Assembly: GCA_947247005.1 (NCBI GenBank)
Contig: OX365952.1
Coordinates: 28,584,222-28,648,221 of the forward strand
Length of the DNA: 64,000 nucleotides
From: Spisula solida
Taxonomy: Eukaryota > Mollusca > Bivalvia > Venerida > Mactridae
Direction of reading: 5' to 3'
Below the pieces are notes generated by a model. That model saw only the letters and a list, made by a program, of their open reading frames with translations. It made no database searches and was not told the DNA's origin. How positions within the stretch are numbered: position 1 is the stretch's first letter; the number at the start of each line of letters is the position of its first letter. A program made the translations under genes and the position numbers. Shown in pieces: positions 53,401 to 61,680 of this stretch.

Positions 53401-56400
53401 AGCAAGACTCATAACTCTGATCTGCATTTTGCATGAGTTATTGCCCCTTATTGGACTAAGAAAATTCTTTGGTTAAGCCACTGTTCTCATACACTATGTG
53501 GGCTATTGCTTTGAAACTTTTAACACTTGTTCACCATCAATACCTGACCATGTCAAGCAAGACCCATAAGTCTTATCTGCATTTTACGTGAATTATTGCC
53601 CCTTTTTGGACTTAGAAAATTCTTTGGTTAAGCTTTGTGTTTAGGTCCACTTTTCTCTCACTATGTGGGCTATTGCTTTGAAACTTTCCACAATTGTTCA
53701 TCATCAATACCTGACCATATCAAGCAAGAACCATAACTCCGATCTGCATTTTGCGTGAGTTATTGCCCCTTTTGGACTCAGAAAATTCCTTGGTTAAGTT
53801 TTGTGTTTAGGTCCACTTTTCTCCTAAACTATCTGAGTTATTGCTTTGAAACTTTCAACACTTCTTCACCATCAAAACCTGACCATGTCAAGCAAGACTC
53901 ATAACTCTGATCTGCATTTTGCATGATTTATTGCCCCTTATTGGACTTAAAAAAATCCTTGGTTAAGTTTTGCGTTTAGGTCCACTGTTCTCATACACTA
54001 TGTAGGCTATTGCTTTGAAACTTTCAACACTTGTTCATGATCAATACCTGACCATGTCAAGCAAGACCCATAACTCTGATTAGCATTTTGCAAGATTTAT
54101 TGCCCCTTTTTTTCACCCTCAATACCTCACTGTTTTAAGCAAGACCAATAACACTGCCCTACTTTATGCAAGGGTAATGGGCCTTTTTTACAGTGACAAT
54201 GATCAGATGAGCGTCTGCACCCGCAAGGCGGTGCTCTTGTTTACCTTACCTTTATGAAACTTGGTCACGATGTTTGTCTCTATGAAATCTAGGCCAAGTT
54301 TGTAACTGGGTTAGTTATCTGGGTTCAAAAACTAGGTCACTCGATCACATCAAAGAAAACCTTGTTTATTCTCTAGAGGTCACATATTAAACCTGGCCAC
54401 AAAGTGTGTATTTGTAAAATCTACATCAAATATTAAGGTCATATCATAACAAATACTGATTCTGCCTTAACTGCTAATCATCAGGTGAGCACTTTAGGGC
54501 CAATGGCCCTCTTGTTGCAACTTATCGCCACCTATCTGTTTCTGTACTGCTTAAATAGAAGATAATCAAAGTTCAACGAGAAGTTTTTTCAATTTCTAAT
54601 ATTTACATTCGCTTTGACCATTTTATCGTATCAAGTGACAACCATGTGACAATCTAGTTAATGATTGGTGTTCAGATTAACTTTTGCGCCAATCAAATTA
54701 CTCGCTTTCCGACAAAGTCATGTTACGTTAGTAATTTGTCAAGTGATACAACAAATGGTTGAAGTGAATGTGAATGTTAGAAATTGAAAAAAAACTGCTC
54801 GTATACTCAAATGATTGTGTGTAAACGCGAACTGACAAGTGGTGGAGAGTTGCAGGAAATACTAGGTATGATTCTCCATCGGACATTTGCATTTTTTACA
54901 AAGTGACAGACTGAGCTTTCGTGATCACTCTTCTTCCGTCGTCTGTCCATCGTTCGTTCGTCAACCATTTGCTTGTGTAGACACTAGAGGTCACAATTTT
55001 GGCCTAATCTTTATGCAACTTGGTCACAATGATCATCTCAACAAAATTTAGGTCAAATTTAATATTGAGTCATCTGGGGTCAAAAACTAGGTCACAAGGT
55101 CAAATCATAGGAAAACCTTGTGCAGTTAGTATAGGTCACAATTTTGACCTAATCTTTATGAAACTTGGTCACAATGATCATATCAACAAAATCTAAATCA
55201 AGTTTGATATTGGGTCATCCGGAATCAAAAACTAGGCCACAAGGTCAAATCATAGAAAAACCTTGTGTAGTCACTAGAAGTCACAATTTTGACCTAATCT
55301 TTATTAAACTTGGTCAGAGTGATCATCTCAACAAAATCTAGGTCAAGTGCGAGTCATATGGGACCAAGAACTAGGTCAAATCACAGGGATTGCATGCACT
55401 GCTACAACAGGTGAGCGACCTAGGGTCCAAAGGAGCCCTCTAGTTTTCCTGAGGTTATGTGTAAATAATGAGTTATCTTCTTTACCTGATGTTTTTTTCA
55501 ATTTTTGTCTGCTCGCACATATGTCCCCAAAACGATTTACGCATTTTGCGAATATTCAATGCTCGACACAGGGGACATTGTGTACGGAGTTTGATAAAAG
55601 TTGTGTTTTTTTATGAATGATATTATATTGCCATGACATGTGCAGTACAAATTAAATGATCGCATTCGGCTTGTTTAAAATATTGGACATAATGTTGAGT
55701 TGGATATATGAGGGCCAGTCATAAAGTCAGATCCCTGTCTTTGATATTCATAGACATAGTATAGATGTGATAGATATTTTTACCGTGTCAAATCTGTTTG
55801 GTTGATTACTGTCAATAAACAATGTGACACAAGTTACTTTGATTTCACTTTTGCTAGAACAGGAGAACAGTATGGGGTCTGAGTTAGTTGGGTCTGAGTT
55901 AGTGTTTTAAACATGATTGCTTTATAAGTTTTGTATTAATGTGTATATATCTGACAGGCCTCTGGTCTATAGATACTTTCAAATAAACTTATATCTATCT
56001 ATCATGATTTATAATAGCTGTCTCGGACCATACATACATTTTAAATCTATTATATTATAAGCTTTGGAGATGGAATGCATTGAGCAGCACAAGGATATCA
56101 ACTAGAAGAGCGCTTTAATCATTACATAAACCAAAACAACATATGCTCAATATTATTAAAAACTTCACAACCAGCTTTGTTAGAAAATTTCACACATTCT
56201 GGTTATTGGGGATTTATGTGACTTATTCTTTAAAAAACAATGAAATAATTCCACATGTCTAGGGCTTTCAAGGACATATTTTTAAAACAGTTGTATCAAA
56301 TTAAAGACGAAGCTTTCTAGTTTCTCAACATGTAATTTTTCGAATTATTTTGTTATAAATATCAATGATATTGCTTCAAACTCTGTATTTGAGAAAAATA

Positions 56401-59400
56401 TACATATGTAGCTCCTACTTCCGAGGCCCTCAGGGTTTAATAAATTTATTTACTTTCATGACATTGCTACCAAATCAGAGTTGAAATTCTCAAGTTTCTA
56501 AACATGCCAATATATATTGAAAATTTGTTCATTATTAAAAAATGCTTAATTGAATATTGCACAATTTCCATTGATTTTAGTTTGTCTAATGTCTAGGTTG
56601 TCCTACAAGATCGCGGCGATAAACCGTTGCCTACAAGATGGCGGCAATAAACCGTTGCCAAAATGTTGCTTTGGCTAACGTCACCAGGTCCTGTCAATCA
56701 ACATTGGCAGAAAGGTCAATTAGCATAACTCCATGCCAATAAATTTTTCGCCACTATCGCTGGCTTTTATGAGAGCTTTTTAAAGTACTTCTAACTGATA
56801 TTGTAACATAAATACTTGTATTATAGGTTGGAGAATCTGGAGGCAGGAGCTAAAGACAAATCTGAGTTTCAGAAATGGCAGAATGAAATGAAGAGAAAAG
56901 ATATGGAGGCAGATCTTGCAGAGATTGAGAGACGTCGTCTAGAAGGAAAACTTAGTCATGAGGAGGCTATTCTTGCCAGGCAGAATATTATTCAAGAAAA
57001 TAAACAGAAAGTTGCAGAAATAAAAGAAGAGGTATATGTTTATTCATCTGTTGTTTTCAAACAAGAAAAGGAGAATGTTGGTATCTGTATTTATACAGTC
57101 ATGTGTAAATAGAAAAGATTGGCTTCACCATTTGATTTTGTGATAAACAGTGTTCAATCTAGCTGACCATGACAGCGAGCCATTCCAGCCCCATAGACTT
57201 ACCAAATGGTGGCCTGATTGTTAAAAATAGGTACTGTGAGCCTTGAAACACCCTCAATCTGCTTGATAGCTTATATCTCCATGATTTGAACTTAATTTGA
57301 AATGTTATATTTTATTGTGACAACGAAATTCTCATGAGGTTATACAATATGTCAGAATGGTACTGAATATATTTATAAATTGTTTTTCAGACACAGAAAA
57401 TGATGGAACAATTCATAGAGGAAAAATTCAAGGAAGAGCAACAAATGAAGTGAGTGTTATAGCATTACAATATACCTGGGATACTTGCTTACTGTGGTTG
57501 TTAGTGCCCATACTGTCATCAACATTTTTATTACTTTCTGACAATGGTCTATATCTCACCTAACATTGGATTCTCAATCTGTCAATGCTAGACCAGACTC
57601 AAACTGTACACAAACTTTGTCTGCACTATTTCTACTATAGTATTGCAATGCAACTTTGCAAGACTTGACTAACATAACTGTGTCAGGGCAGTATCTGGGG
57701 GTATTCTCTGTCAGAGCAGTATCTGGAGGTATTCTCTGTCAGAGCAGTATCTGGGGGTATTCTCTGTCGGGACAGTATCTGGGGATATTCTCTGTCGGGA
57801 CAGTATCTGGGGGTATTCTCTGTCGGGAGAGTATCTGGGGGTATTCTCTGTCAGAGCAGTATCTGGGGGTATTCTCTGTCAGAGCAGTATCTGGGGGTAT
57901 TCTCTGTCAGAGCAGTATCTGGGGGTATTCTCTGTCAGAGCAGTATCTCGGTGGGTATTCTCTGTCAGAGCAGTATCTCATAATCTGGGGGTATTCTCTA
58001 TCAGAGCAGTATCTCATAATCTGGGGGTATTCTCTGTCAGAGGGTGTTCATCTCTTCATTGGTAGCTGTTGTTTGATAAGTATTTCATGGAATGTATATC
58101 TGTGTTCCAGACAACTGGTTGAGGATACTATGAAGGGACATAAGCAAGCCAAGGAAGCACAGAAAAAACTACAGGAGTACAAACAGAAATTAGGTAGGTT
58201 TAACTAGTTTCCTAAATTTTAACAATTTCTTAGCAATATTCAAAGCACTCAACTGTAGGAGCACAATGTGTTTGGATTTGTTAATTAGGATGTATATTAT
58301 CAACTATGCAGAGAGGTGAATTTTTACAGATATCGAGAGCTTCGAGACAGGCTTTTTGAAAGTTAATATGTTTGCAGATATTTGGACAGAAATTAAATAA
58401 TTGTAATAATGACGTAAATAAAGATGATATATGTAAAAGTTGCAAGACATTGAGATGATTCCAGGTGAGAATGTGCCAGTTTGAAGCAGATATAGTCCGG
58501 GGAATGTGCCAGTTTGAAGCAGATATAGTCTGGAGAATGTGCCAGTTTGAAGCAGATATAGTCCAGGGAATGTGCAAGTTTGAAGCAGATATAGTTGGGA
58601 GAATGTGCCAGTTCGAAGCAGATATAGCTGGGAGAAGTGAAGCAGATACACCTGGGAGATTGTGCCAGTTTGAAGCAGATATAGCTGGGAGCTGGGAGAA
58701 GTGAAGCAGATACACCTGGGAGAATGTGCCAGTTTGAAGCAGACATAGCTGGGAGAAGTGAAGCAGATACACCTGGGAGATTGTGCCAGTTTAAAGCAGA
58801 TATAGCTGGGAGAAGTGAAGCAGATAAACCTGGGAGATTGTGCCAGTTTGAAGCAGATATAGCTGGGAGAAGTGAAGCAGATATAGTTGGGAGAATATGC
58901 CATTTTGATCAAATGTAGCCAGGAGAAGGTGCCAGTTTAAAGCGCACGGACACTGGTCTTACTTTTAAAATACCCGGTAGTAGAAATTTGGTTTTACGGT
59001 ACTTGAAGTGTGGTTTTACTGTATTTTTTTAGTACAAGAGGTTGCCGAGGAAAGCCAGGAGTTAATGCGTCGTGCTATAGAGGAAGCCGAGATTGAGATG
59101 CGTCGACGTATGGAATTGATACATCAGATTCGTGCTATGGAAGCGGTACCTGTCATCCGACAAAAGTTTGTGGACCTTACTGCTACATCTGGTCACGGTC
59201 TTCTCAGTGAGATGTCAATAGCCGAGGTAAAACATCCCACAATTTCTGGATTTATGCTTTCTCAATAGTATCAATTACCATTACAGTAAGAGGTAACATT
59301 AACGAAACTGGATATCAAACTGTTTGGATGCAATTTAGCTTTGTCTTGATACCAGATTGCTTGATACACCCAGTGTTACTTCCCTTACTAATCTATATTC

Positions 59401-59784
59401 CATTTGATTAAAAAACATGACAAAAGTCCTCTTTGGTTGAAGGTACACTGCTCAATGCCCTGCAGTCTTAAAATGCCAGAAATACTACATTAAACCAATG
59501 ACATTAAACATTAATTCTGTCATAAATAATTAATAAATGATTTTACATTTTATTGCCAACAATGCAAGAATGTTGAACACAATAGCATCATGTCCATAAA
59601 CTATCTCAGACTTTTAATGTAGTTTTACTTTGTTAGCTGTCATATTTGTATTTGTTGAGATGTGTGGTGCTTGCAATAAGTAACATGTTTGTATGTATAG
59701 TTGAAGGAAAGATTGAAGTTGCTGAAAAATGCTGAAGAAGAAGAGGAAGAAAATAGAAGGGATGACATTCTTGCCAACAAAGAG
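35391..59784 (+). CDS. CFAP99: Cilia- and flagella-associated protein 99-like gene, 8 internal exons
   Basis: Exons 35391-35498, 36152-36304, 49692-49780, 56827-57031, 57391-57449, 58111-58193, 59033-59226 and 59701-59784 join in frame into 325 codons. All introns are GT-AG with pyrimidine-rich acceptors. The product has a basic/proline-containing lead (KHKAPPETLYKQPSELVKL), an MTAAAILREGHLYQRR block, a long Glu/Lys/Arg-rich coiled coil, and IHQIRAMEAVPVIRQKFVDL. I recognise this order as CFAP99, an axonemal protein conserved in ciliated eukaryotes (FAP99 in Chlamydomonas); this is from memory, not a search. Its place in motile cilia and sperm tails is family knowledge. The first and last exons were not found. 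Introns of 13.4 and 7.0 kb are expanded by repeats. Confidence 0.82.
35499..36151. other. Intron (653 bp) with SINE-like sequence
   Basis: Holds the tRNA-like sequence at 35573-35645, followed by loosely repeated 'gaaaacataaaaaacatacaa' and 'agctaaattacctagtt' motifs. Confidence 0.6.
35573..35645 (+). repeat. tRNA-derived SINE head
   Basis: A-box-like TGGTCCAGTGGTTA at about 35579, and B-box-like GGGTTTGATACCC at 35620-35632 in a T-arm-like context. These match the RNA polymerase III internal promoter layout of tRNA-derived SINEs. The acceptor stem does not close, so it is not a functional tRNA. The body continues for at least 100 bp. Confidence 0.65.
36152..36304 (+). CDS. CFAP99: CFAP99-like exon, 51 codons, phase 0/0
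   Basis: Acceptor tttaatttcag, donor TTG|gtatgt. It encodes ERLMDASRKQFACANSEKTQ, then a lysine-rich stretch ending KAPTFL. The donor is also the first bases of a 50-bp minisatellite that fills much of the next intron. Confidence 0.8.
36305..36864 (+). repeat. 50-bp intronic minisatellite, left block, about 11 copies
   Basis: The unit is acatcatccatgtttgtagt + gtagacacttgtcacctcag + ctatcatggt. The first unit starts at the splice donor: 'ggtatgtcatctatatttgtagtg' aligns with 'ggtacatcatccatgtttgtagtg' of later units. Subtypes acttgtcacc/actaattacc alternate. The array continues at 38325 after a transposon insertion. Confidence 0.93.
36865..38324. mobile_element. TIR transposon (1.46 kb) splitting the 50-bp array, ATGGT duplication
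   Basis: Ends CAGGGGCGTAACT and AGTTACGCCCCTG are inverted repeats flanked by ATGGT on both sides; removing one copy restores an intact 50-bp unit. The TIR start resembles hAT elements, but the 5-bp duplication is ambiguous (3-5 bp, because TIR and target overlap). The interior has five copies of a 'gcgagcgaagcgagct.gaaaa' motif (37433, 37576, 37783, 37962, 38051). A - strand frame at 36808-36999 is not convincing as transposase. Confidence 0.78.
38325..39829 (+). repeat. 50-bp intronic minisatellite, right block, about 30 copies
   Basis: Same unit as 36305-36864, very homogeneous (mostly single changes such as gacact/gacgct and tccatg/tctatg). It ends at 'ctatcatggtttgattcccagg'. Confidence 0.95.
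39830..40971. other. Intron sequence; possible small MITE and a dispersed repeat
   Basis: 'AGAGCTGTCAT' at about 40091 has its complement ATGACAGCTCT at about 40597, so a MITE of about 0.5 kb is possible but unproven. 'ccctcgtggcgatg.....aatgaggtgtcgagagtaattaatataag' (40370-40430) recurs at 49293-49350. No exon was recognised. Confidence 0.4.
41214..42584 (+). mobile_element. HINE family I, chimeric copy
   Basis: 5' hairpin variant CTGAGCAC GAA GTGCTCAAGGTGAGC. The first four to five core units are of one subfamily ('ttaacactctagaggtcacattttt', 'gtaactgggtcatctgg'); from about 41930 units switch to the standard type ('gatcatctcaacaaaatctagg'). It ends with the standard ACAGGTGAGC, hairpin AGGCCC TTT GGGCCCT and CTCTTGT. 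The switch within the core suggests template switching or unequal recombination between subfamilies. The next HINE starts 10 bp downstream. Confidence 0.8.
42594..43981 (+). mobile_element. HINE family I with internal tRNA-like repeats
   Basis: 5' end AGCTCACTTGTCAC AAA GTGACAGAAGAGTGAGCT and the standard 3' end (ACGACAGGTGAGCGACCT, AGGGCCC TTT GGGCCCT, CTCTTGT). The core is broken by a segment (about 42820-43400, and again 43560-43680) carrying tandem tRNA-like 3' halves. Either a SINE inserted and was amplified together with the core, or the core captured it. Confidence 0.75.
42985..43380 (+). repeat. tRNA-like sequence with tandemly copied 3' half (about 111-bp period)
   Basis: GGTTAAGTGG (A-box-like, about 42995) is followed by T-arm-like GTGGGTGCAACCCCCAC and TGGAACCA. 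The segment acattttcctgatggtcgtg + GGTTCAACTCCCACTGG (B-box plus T stem) repeats at 43141, 43252 and, after some HINE core, at 43564. It is not a complete tRNA. Confidence 0.65.
44669..44897. repeat. Dispersed repeat fragment
   Basis: Elements such as 'aatgcact', 'gaatacat' and 'cattctgacgccatgtgatctgggccatt' resemble 46640-46775 ('aatgcacttggaatgcagttggaatacattt', 'cattccgactcatgtgtgattggggtatt'). The family was not recognised. Confidence 0.4.
44898..45191 (+). mobile_element. HINE family IV, short copy
   Basis: 5' ATGCCCCCCTATCGATAG.. GGGAGGCAT hairpin, a (GTCC)n tract, then unique sequence. It ends GGGGGCATAAGCGTTTATTG + AACGC, then AGTCTTGT. Subterminal inverted repeats ATGCCCCC / GGGGGCAT; 3' hairpin GCGTT TATTG AACGC. 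Nearly identical to 61681-61982. Confidence 0.78.
45199..46583 (+). mobile_element. HINE family IV, long copy with about 165-bp core units
   Basis: Same ends as 44898-45191, starting 8 bp downstream of it. The core has four to five units with 'cttgtccgggctatttctcaagaaccactg' .. 'accaagtggagatgcgcatatcgtcgg' .. 'cagttatgccccttggaagat'. Small frames in it are repeat by-products. Confidence 0.78.
46584..47261. other. Intron sequence, nothing firm
   Basis: Contains the diverged repeat at 46640-46775 noted for 44669-44897. No exon was recognised. Confidence 0.4.
47262..47560 (+). mobile_element. Decayed copy of the 705-1521 MITE (left half)
   Basis: 'gatttgttcggatttcacaaaagttcggtattgt' and 'aaatacaaa.ata.cttttattta.accaatc.ttataatgtca' align with 745-960. 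The TIRs are not intact. Confidence 0.6.
47593..47697 (+). repeat. 18-bp tandem array, about 6 copies
   Basis: The unit is gttaccctttgctagcta, alternating gtt/att at its start. Confidence 0.92.
47833..48896 (-). repeat. 38-bp minisatellite, about 25 copies
   Basis: The unit on + is gtttggggacgtagataaga + gtgtacacaagttgtggt. Variants are acgcaag/acacaag/acacaac. A flanking subtype (47833-47945) reads 'tgttgggagacatagtgagagtgtatacaag'. Three units make 114 bp, so all - strand frames stay open (frames of up to 398 aa); these are artefacts. It lies in the 13.4-kb intron. Confidence 0.93.
48897..49691. other. Intron sequence with dispersed repeat
   Basis: 'ctcacaccctcgtggcgatg' .. 'atgaggtgtcgaaagtgattaatataagttg' at 49289-49350 matches 40365-40432. 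The short segment 'gtggcatactctaatatgattttgtaaggagttat' partly repeats one 120 bp upstream. Confidence 0.5.
49692..49780 (+). CDS. CFAP99: CFAP99-like exon, phase 0/2
   Basis: Acceptor aacattttcag, donor AAG|gtatat. It encodes NQEVPVKMTAAAILREGHLY, then QRREDKEIR; the last codon is completed by the next exon. The TAAAILREG block is the most recognisable family motif. Confidence 0.83.
49781..51517. other. Intron sequence, MITE-like fragments
   Basis: 'gataaaaattcacagtgaacactgtta' (about 50590) resembles the 'cagtgaaaat' repeat at 26619. 'ctaattgacctttctgc' (50166) has a distant complement at 56709. No exon was recognised. Confidence 0.4.
51518..51640 (+). repeat. Short direct duplication
   Basis: 'gtgttaatacatatactaacatataca.tgtgta' and 'ttaactagcctttcatcttcta' each occur twice in tandem. 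Confidence 0.8.
51738..52079. mobile_element. hAT-like MITE, 342 bp
   Basis: Ends CAGGGGTGTGGAATTC and GAATTGCCACACCCCTA are imperfect inverted repeats of the hAT type (YAGGGGTG). Inside, 'aagt.gatttttc' occurs near each end. No clean 8-bp duplication; it is probably old. Confidence 0.6.
52492..54515 (+). mobile_element. HINE family I variant, interrupted by family II
   Basis: 5' AGCTCACCTAAGCACTCAAGGTGA. Core units are of the 'ttaacactctagaggtcacattttt' subfamily. 3' TCAGGTGAGCACTTT, hairpin AGGGCC AAT GGCCCT, CTTGT. A family II element (53066-54240) sits within the core at 'gaggttacatttt|..|ttaccttacctttatgaaac'; sister units read 'cacattttttacctaatc' there, giving the empty site. Confidence 0.78.
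53066..54240 (+). mobile_element. HINE family II, complete, inserted in family I
   Basis: 5' AGCTCATCTGAT with stem CTCATC../..GATGAG. The core has about six units of roughly 170 bp ('ggttaagttttgtgtttaggtccac', 'gctattgctttgaaactttcaacacttgttcaccatcaatacctgacc', 'gttattgcccc'). 3' ATCAGATGAGCGTCT, hairpin GCACCCGC AAG GCGGTGC, CTCTTGT. Subterminal inverted repeats GCTCATCTGAT / ATCAGATGAGC are perfect over 11 bp. Confidence 0.82.
54579..54803. mobile_element. Palindromic MITE, about 225 bp
   Basis: 'gagaagttttttcaatttctaatatttacattcgctttgaccattttatcgtatcaagtgaca' is answered by a complementary half ending 'gttagaaattgaaaaaaaactgctcg'. The halves match at most positions over about 65 bp, with a GC-richer centre. 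Confidence 0.7.
54894..55443 (+). mobile_element. HINE family I, 5'-truncated copy
   Basis: It begins mid-hairpin ('acaaagtgacagactgagcttt'), keeps the (GTCC)n-like tract and about three core units. It ends ACAGGTGAGCGACCTAGGG with a decayed 3' hairpin (tccaaaggagccct) and CTCTAGT. Confidence 0.75.
55444..56826. other. Intron sequence, nothing firm
   Basis: Two near-identical phrases 'caagat(g/c)gcggc.ataaaccgttgcc' lie at 56608-56658. No exon was recognised. Confidence 0.4.
56827..57031 (+). CDS. CFAP99: CFAP99-like exon, phase 2/0
   Basis: Acceptor cttgtattatag, donor GAG|gtatat. It encodes (R)LENLEAGAKDKSEFQKWQNE .. RRRLEGKLSHEEAILARQ .. QKVAEIKEE, a long highly charged helix typical of coiled coils; no cysteine or membrane segment. 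Confidence 0.85.
57032..57390. other. Intron (359 bp)
   Basis: The only longer visible intron free of an obvious repeat. Confidence 0.7.
57391..57449 (+). CDS. CFAP99: CFAP99-like exon, 59 nt, phase 0/2
   Basis: Acceptor tgtttttcag, donor GAA|gtgagt. It encodes TQKMMEQFIEEKFKEEQQM plus two bases of a Lys codon completed by the next exon. Confidence 0.8.
57676..58045 (+). repeat. 28-bp intronic minisatellite, about 12 copies
   Basis: The unit is cagtatctgggggtattctc + tgtcagag. Late units gain 'tcataat'. It fills most of the 661-bp intron and keeps one + frame open (57656-58207) up to and through the next exon, so the computed frame is a mix of repeat and exon. Confidence 0.92.
58111..58193 (+). 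CDS. CFAP99: CFAP99-like exon, phase 2/1
   Basis: Acceptor tgtgttccag, donor TAG|gtaggt. It encodes QLVEDTMKGHKQAKEAQKKL, then QEYKQKL; the last base G starts a Val codon. Confidence 0.82.
58464..58930 (+). repeat. 33/24-bp intronic minisatellite
   Basis: The longer unit is gaatgtgccagtttgaagca + gatatagctggga (33 bp). From about 58635 it alternates with a 24-bp unit 'gaagtgaagcagatacacctggga'. Both lengths are multiples of 3, giving open frames on both strands; not genes. Confidence 0.9.
59033..59226 (+). CDS. CFAP99: CFAP99-like exon, phase 1/0
   Basis: Acceptor gtatttttttag, donor GAG|gtaaaa. It encodes (V)QEVAEESQELMRRAIEEAE .. IHQIRAMEAVPVIRQKFVDL .. GHGLLSEMSIAE. The 'LIHQIRAMEAVP' and 'GHGLL.EMS' segments are strongly family-like. 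Confidence 0.86.
59227..59700. other. Intron (474 bp)
   Basis: AT-rich, no repeat noticed. Confidence 0.7.
59701..59784 (+). CDS. CFAP99: CFAP99-like exon (last visible), phase 0/0
   Basis: Acceptor gtatgtatag, donor GAG|gtagga. It encodes LKERLKLLKNAEEEEEENRR, then DDILANKE. Because the exon ends in phase 0 at a donor with no stop, at least one more exon lies beyond 64000 or was missed. Confidence 0.82.
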
Positions 59785-59799
59785 GTAGGATCTGTTTAT

Positions 59800-60165
59800 G
59801 GTCTGTTACCCGTGTTAGTTATCTGGGCTTCTTTGTCACCTGTGTGAGTTACCTGGCCTTCTATATAACCCATGTGAGTTACCTGACCTTCTATATAACC
59901 CATGTAAGTTACCTTGCCTTCTATATAACCCATGTGAGTTACCTGGCCTCCTATGTCATCCATGTGGGTTACCTGGCCTTCTATGTCACCTGTGAGTTAC
60001 CTGGCCTTCTATGTCACCTGTGAGTTACCTGGCCTTCTATGTCACCTATGTGAGTTACCTGGCCTTCTATGTCACCCATGTGAGTTACCAGGCCTTCTTT
60101 GTCACCTGTGTGAGTAACCTGGCCTTCTATGTCATCCGTGTGAGTTACCTGGCCTTCTTTGGTTT
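59800..60165 (+). repeat. 30-bp intronic minisatellite, about 12 copies
   Basis: The unit is ctggccttctatgtcaccca + tgtgagttac. It begins within 15-20 bp of the splice donor and degenerates toward both ends. Confidence 0.9.
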
Positions 60166-60719
60166 ATTAGGGTTAAAAAAGTAGGTCACAAGGTCAAATC
60201 ATAGGAGAACCTTGTGTAGACACTAGAGGTCCTTTTTTGTCCCCCAACACTTATTTATAAGTGGGGGCATATAGCATTGGTGCTGTCCGTCCGTACGTAC
60301 GTACGTACGTACGTAACACAAATCTTGTGTGTTGAACTCCGCATAAACTACTGGGTGGAATTTCTTCAAACTTTCAAAGAATAACAACCTCAATGTATAG
60401 ATGACTGTTAAGGATGAAATTTTTGCTGCGTAAAGTTTGACCGGAGTTACAGCCCTTTGTTACTTTTAATATATACCCTATAGTGAAAAATCTTGTGTGT
60501 TGAACTCCTCATAAACTACTGGGTGGAATTTATTCAAACTTTAACAGATGAACAACCTCAATGTATAGATGACCGTAAAGGATGGAATTTTTGCTGCGTA
60601 AATTTTGACCAGAGTTATGGCCCTTTTTTACTTTTACTATATACCCTATAGGGAAAAATCTTGTGTGTTGAACTCCTCATAAACTACTGGGTGGAATTTC
60701 TTCAAACTTACACAGATGA

Positions 60720-61227
60720 TAGGGGTGACTATTGAGTCCATATTTGACTATTGCAATACTATTGCTATTGCTGAAAGTACTATTGCGATACTATTGTATT
60801 GCTAGAAACTATTGCGATACTATTGCAATTGTTATTGCCAAGATTTGAAAAACAGAAATTTAACTTGTAAATGCAAATTTGCACTGTGTAAGATATCACT
60901 TTGTTGTACAACATACTAATGTACTATTTGTGGAAATGATTTAAAATGAATCGGGCAGAAATAGATTAATAAAATTTAACTATTGAATGATTGCGATGTT
61001 GGTCCTTTAAAGCGTGGGGTTATTTAAAATTAGTTTTTTAAACGAGAACAAATGTTGTTTTGAATAAATAATAAACTTTATTTATAAAAAGGGAACTATC
61101 GTAACTATCGATAGTTGAGCTAACTATCAGCGATAGTTATTGGATTGAGACTTTTACTATCGATCCATACAATTGGGACTCTCGGGACCGCAATGCATCG
61201 ATATTTCGATGCATCGGCCCACCCCTA
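60720..61227. mobile_element. hAT MITE, 508 bp, 8-bp target duplication
   Basis: Ends TAGGGGTG and CACCCCTA are perfect 8-bp inverted repeats. The flanking ACAGATGA (60712-60719 and 61228-61235) is an exact 8-bp duplication, the hAT hallmark. The host unit 'cacagatgaacaacctcaatg' is restored when the insert is removed. The interior has 'ctattgcgatactattgc' repeats and 'actatcgatagtt' palindromes; no transposase. Confidence 0.9.
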
Positions 61228-61680
61228 ACAGATGAACAACCTCAATGTATAGATGATCGTAAAAGATGGAATTTTTGCTGTGTAAATTTTGACCAGAGTT
61301 ATGGGCCTTTGTCACTTTTACTATATACCCTATAGTGAAAATCTTGTGTGTTGAACTCCTCTTAAACTACTGGGTGGAATTTCTTCAAATTTTCACAGAT
61401 GAACAACCTCAATGTATAGATGACCTTAAAGGATGGATTTTAGCTGTGTAAATTTGGACCAGAGTAATTGCCCTTTGTTACTTTTACCATATACCCTATA
61501 GTGAAAAATCTTGTATGTTGAACTCCTCACAAACTGTTGGAAAGAATTTCTTCAAACTTTCACAGATTAATAATCTCAATGTATAGATGACTTTAAAGGA
61601 TGGAATTTTTGTTGTGCAAATTTTTACCAGAATTGTTGCCCTTTGTTACTTTTACTATATGATGGACCTTTGATATTTTT

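Larger units (their letters stand above)
52295..55820. repeat. Inverted arms flanking a HINE cluster
   Basis: 'tatcacatctatactatgaatatcaaagaaagggatctgactttatga' (about 52330-52380) is complementary to 55725-55785. 'ttgtcattgacagt' / 'actgtcaataaac' lie just outside and just inside respectively. HINEs at 52492-54515 and 54894-55443 occupy the loop. Confidence 0.6.

Noticed and set aside
50166..56726. 6.5-kb inverted-repeat element bounded by 'ctaattgacctttctgc'
   Set aside because: Only about 17 bp is complementary; flanking sequence does not align, so chance or a short MITE end is more likely.
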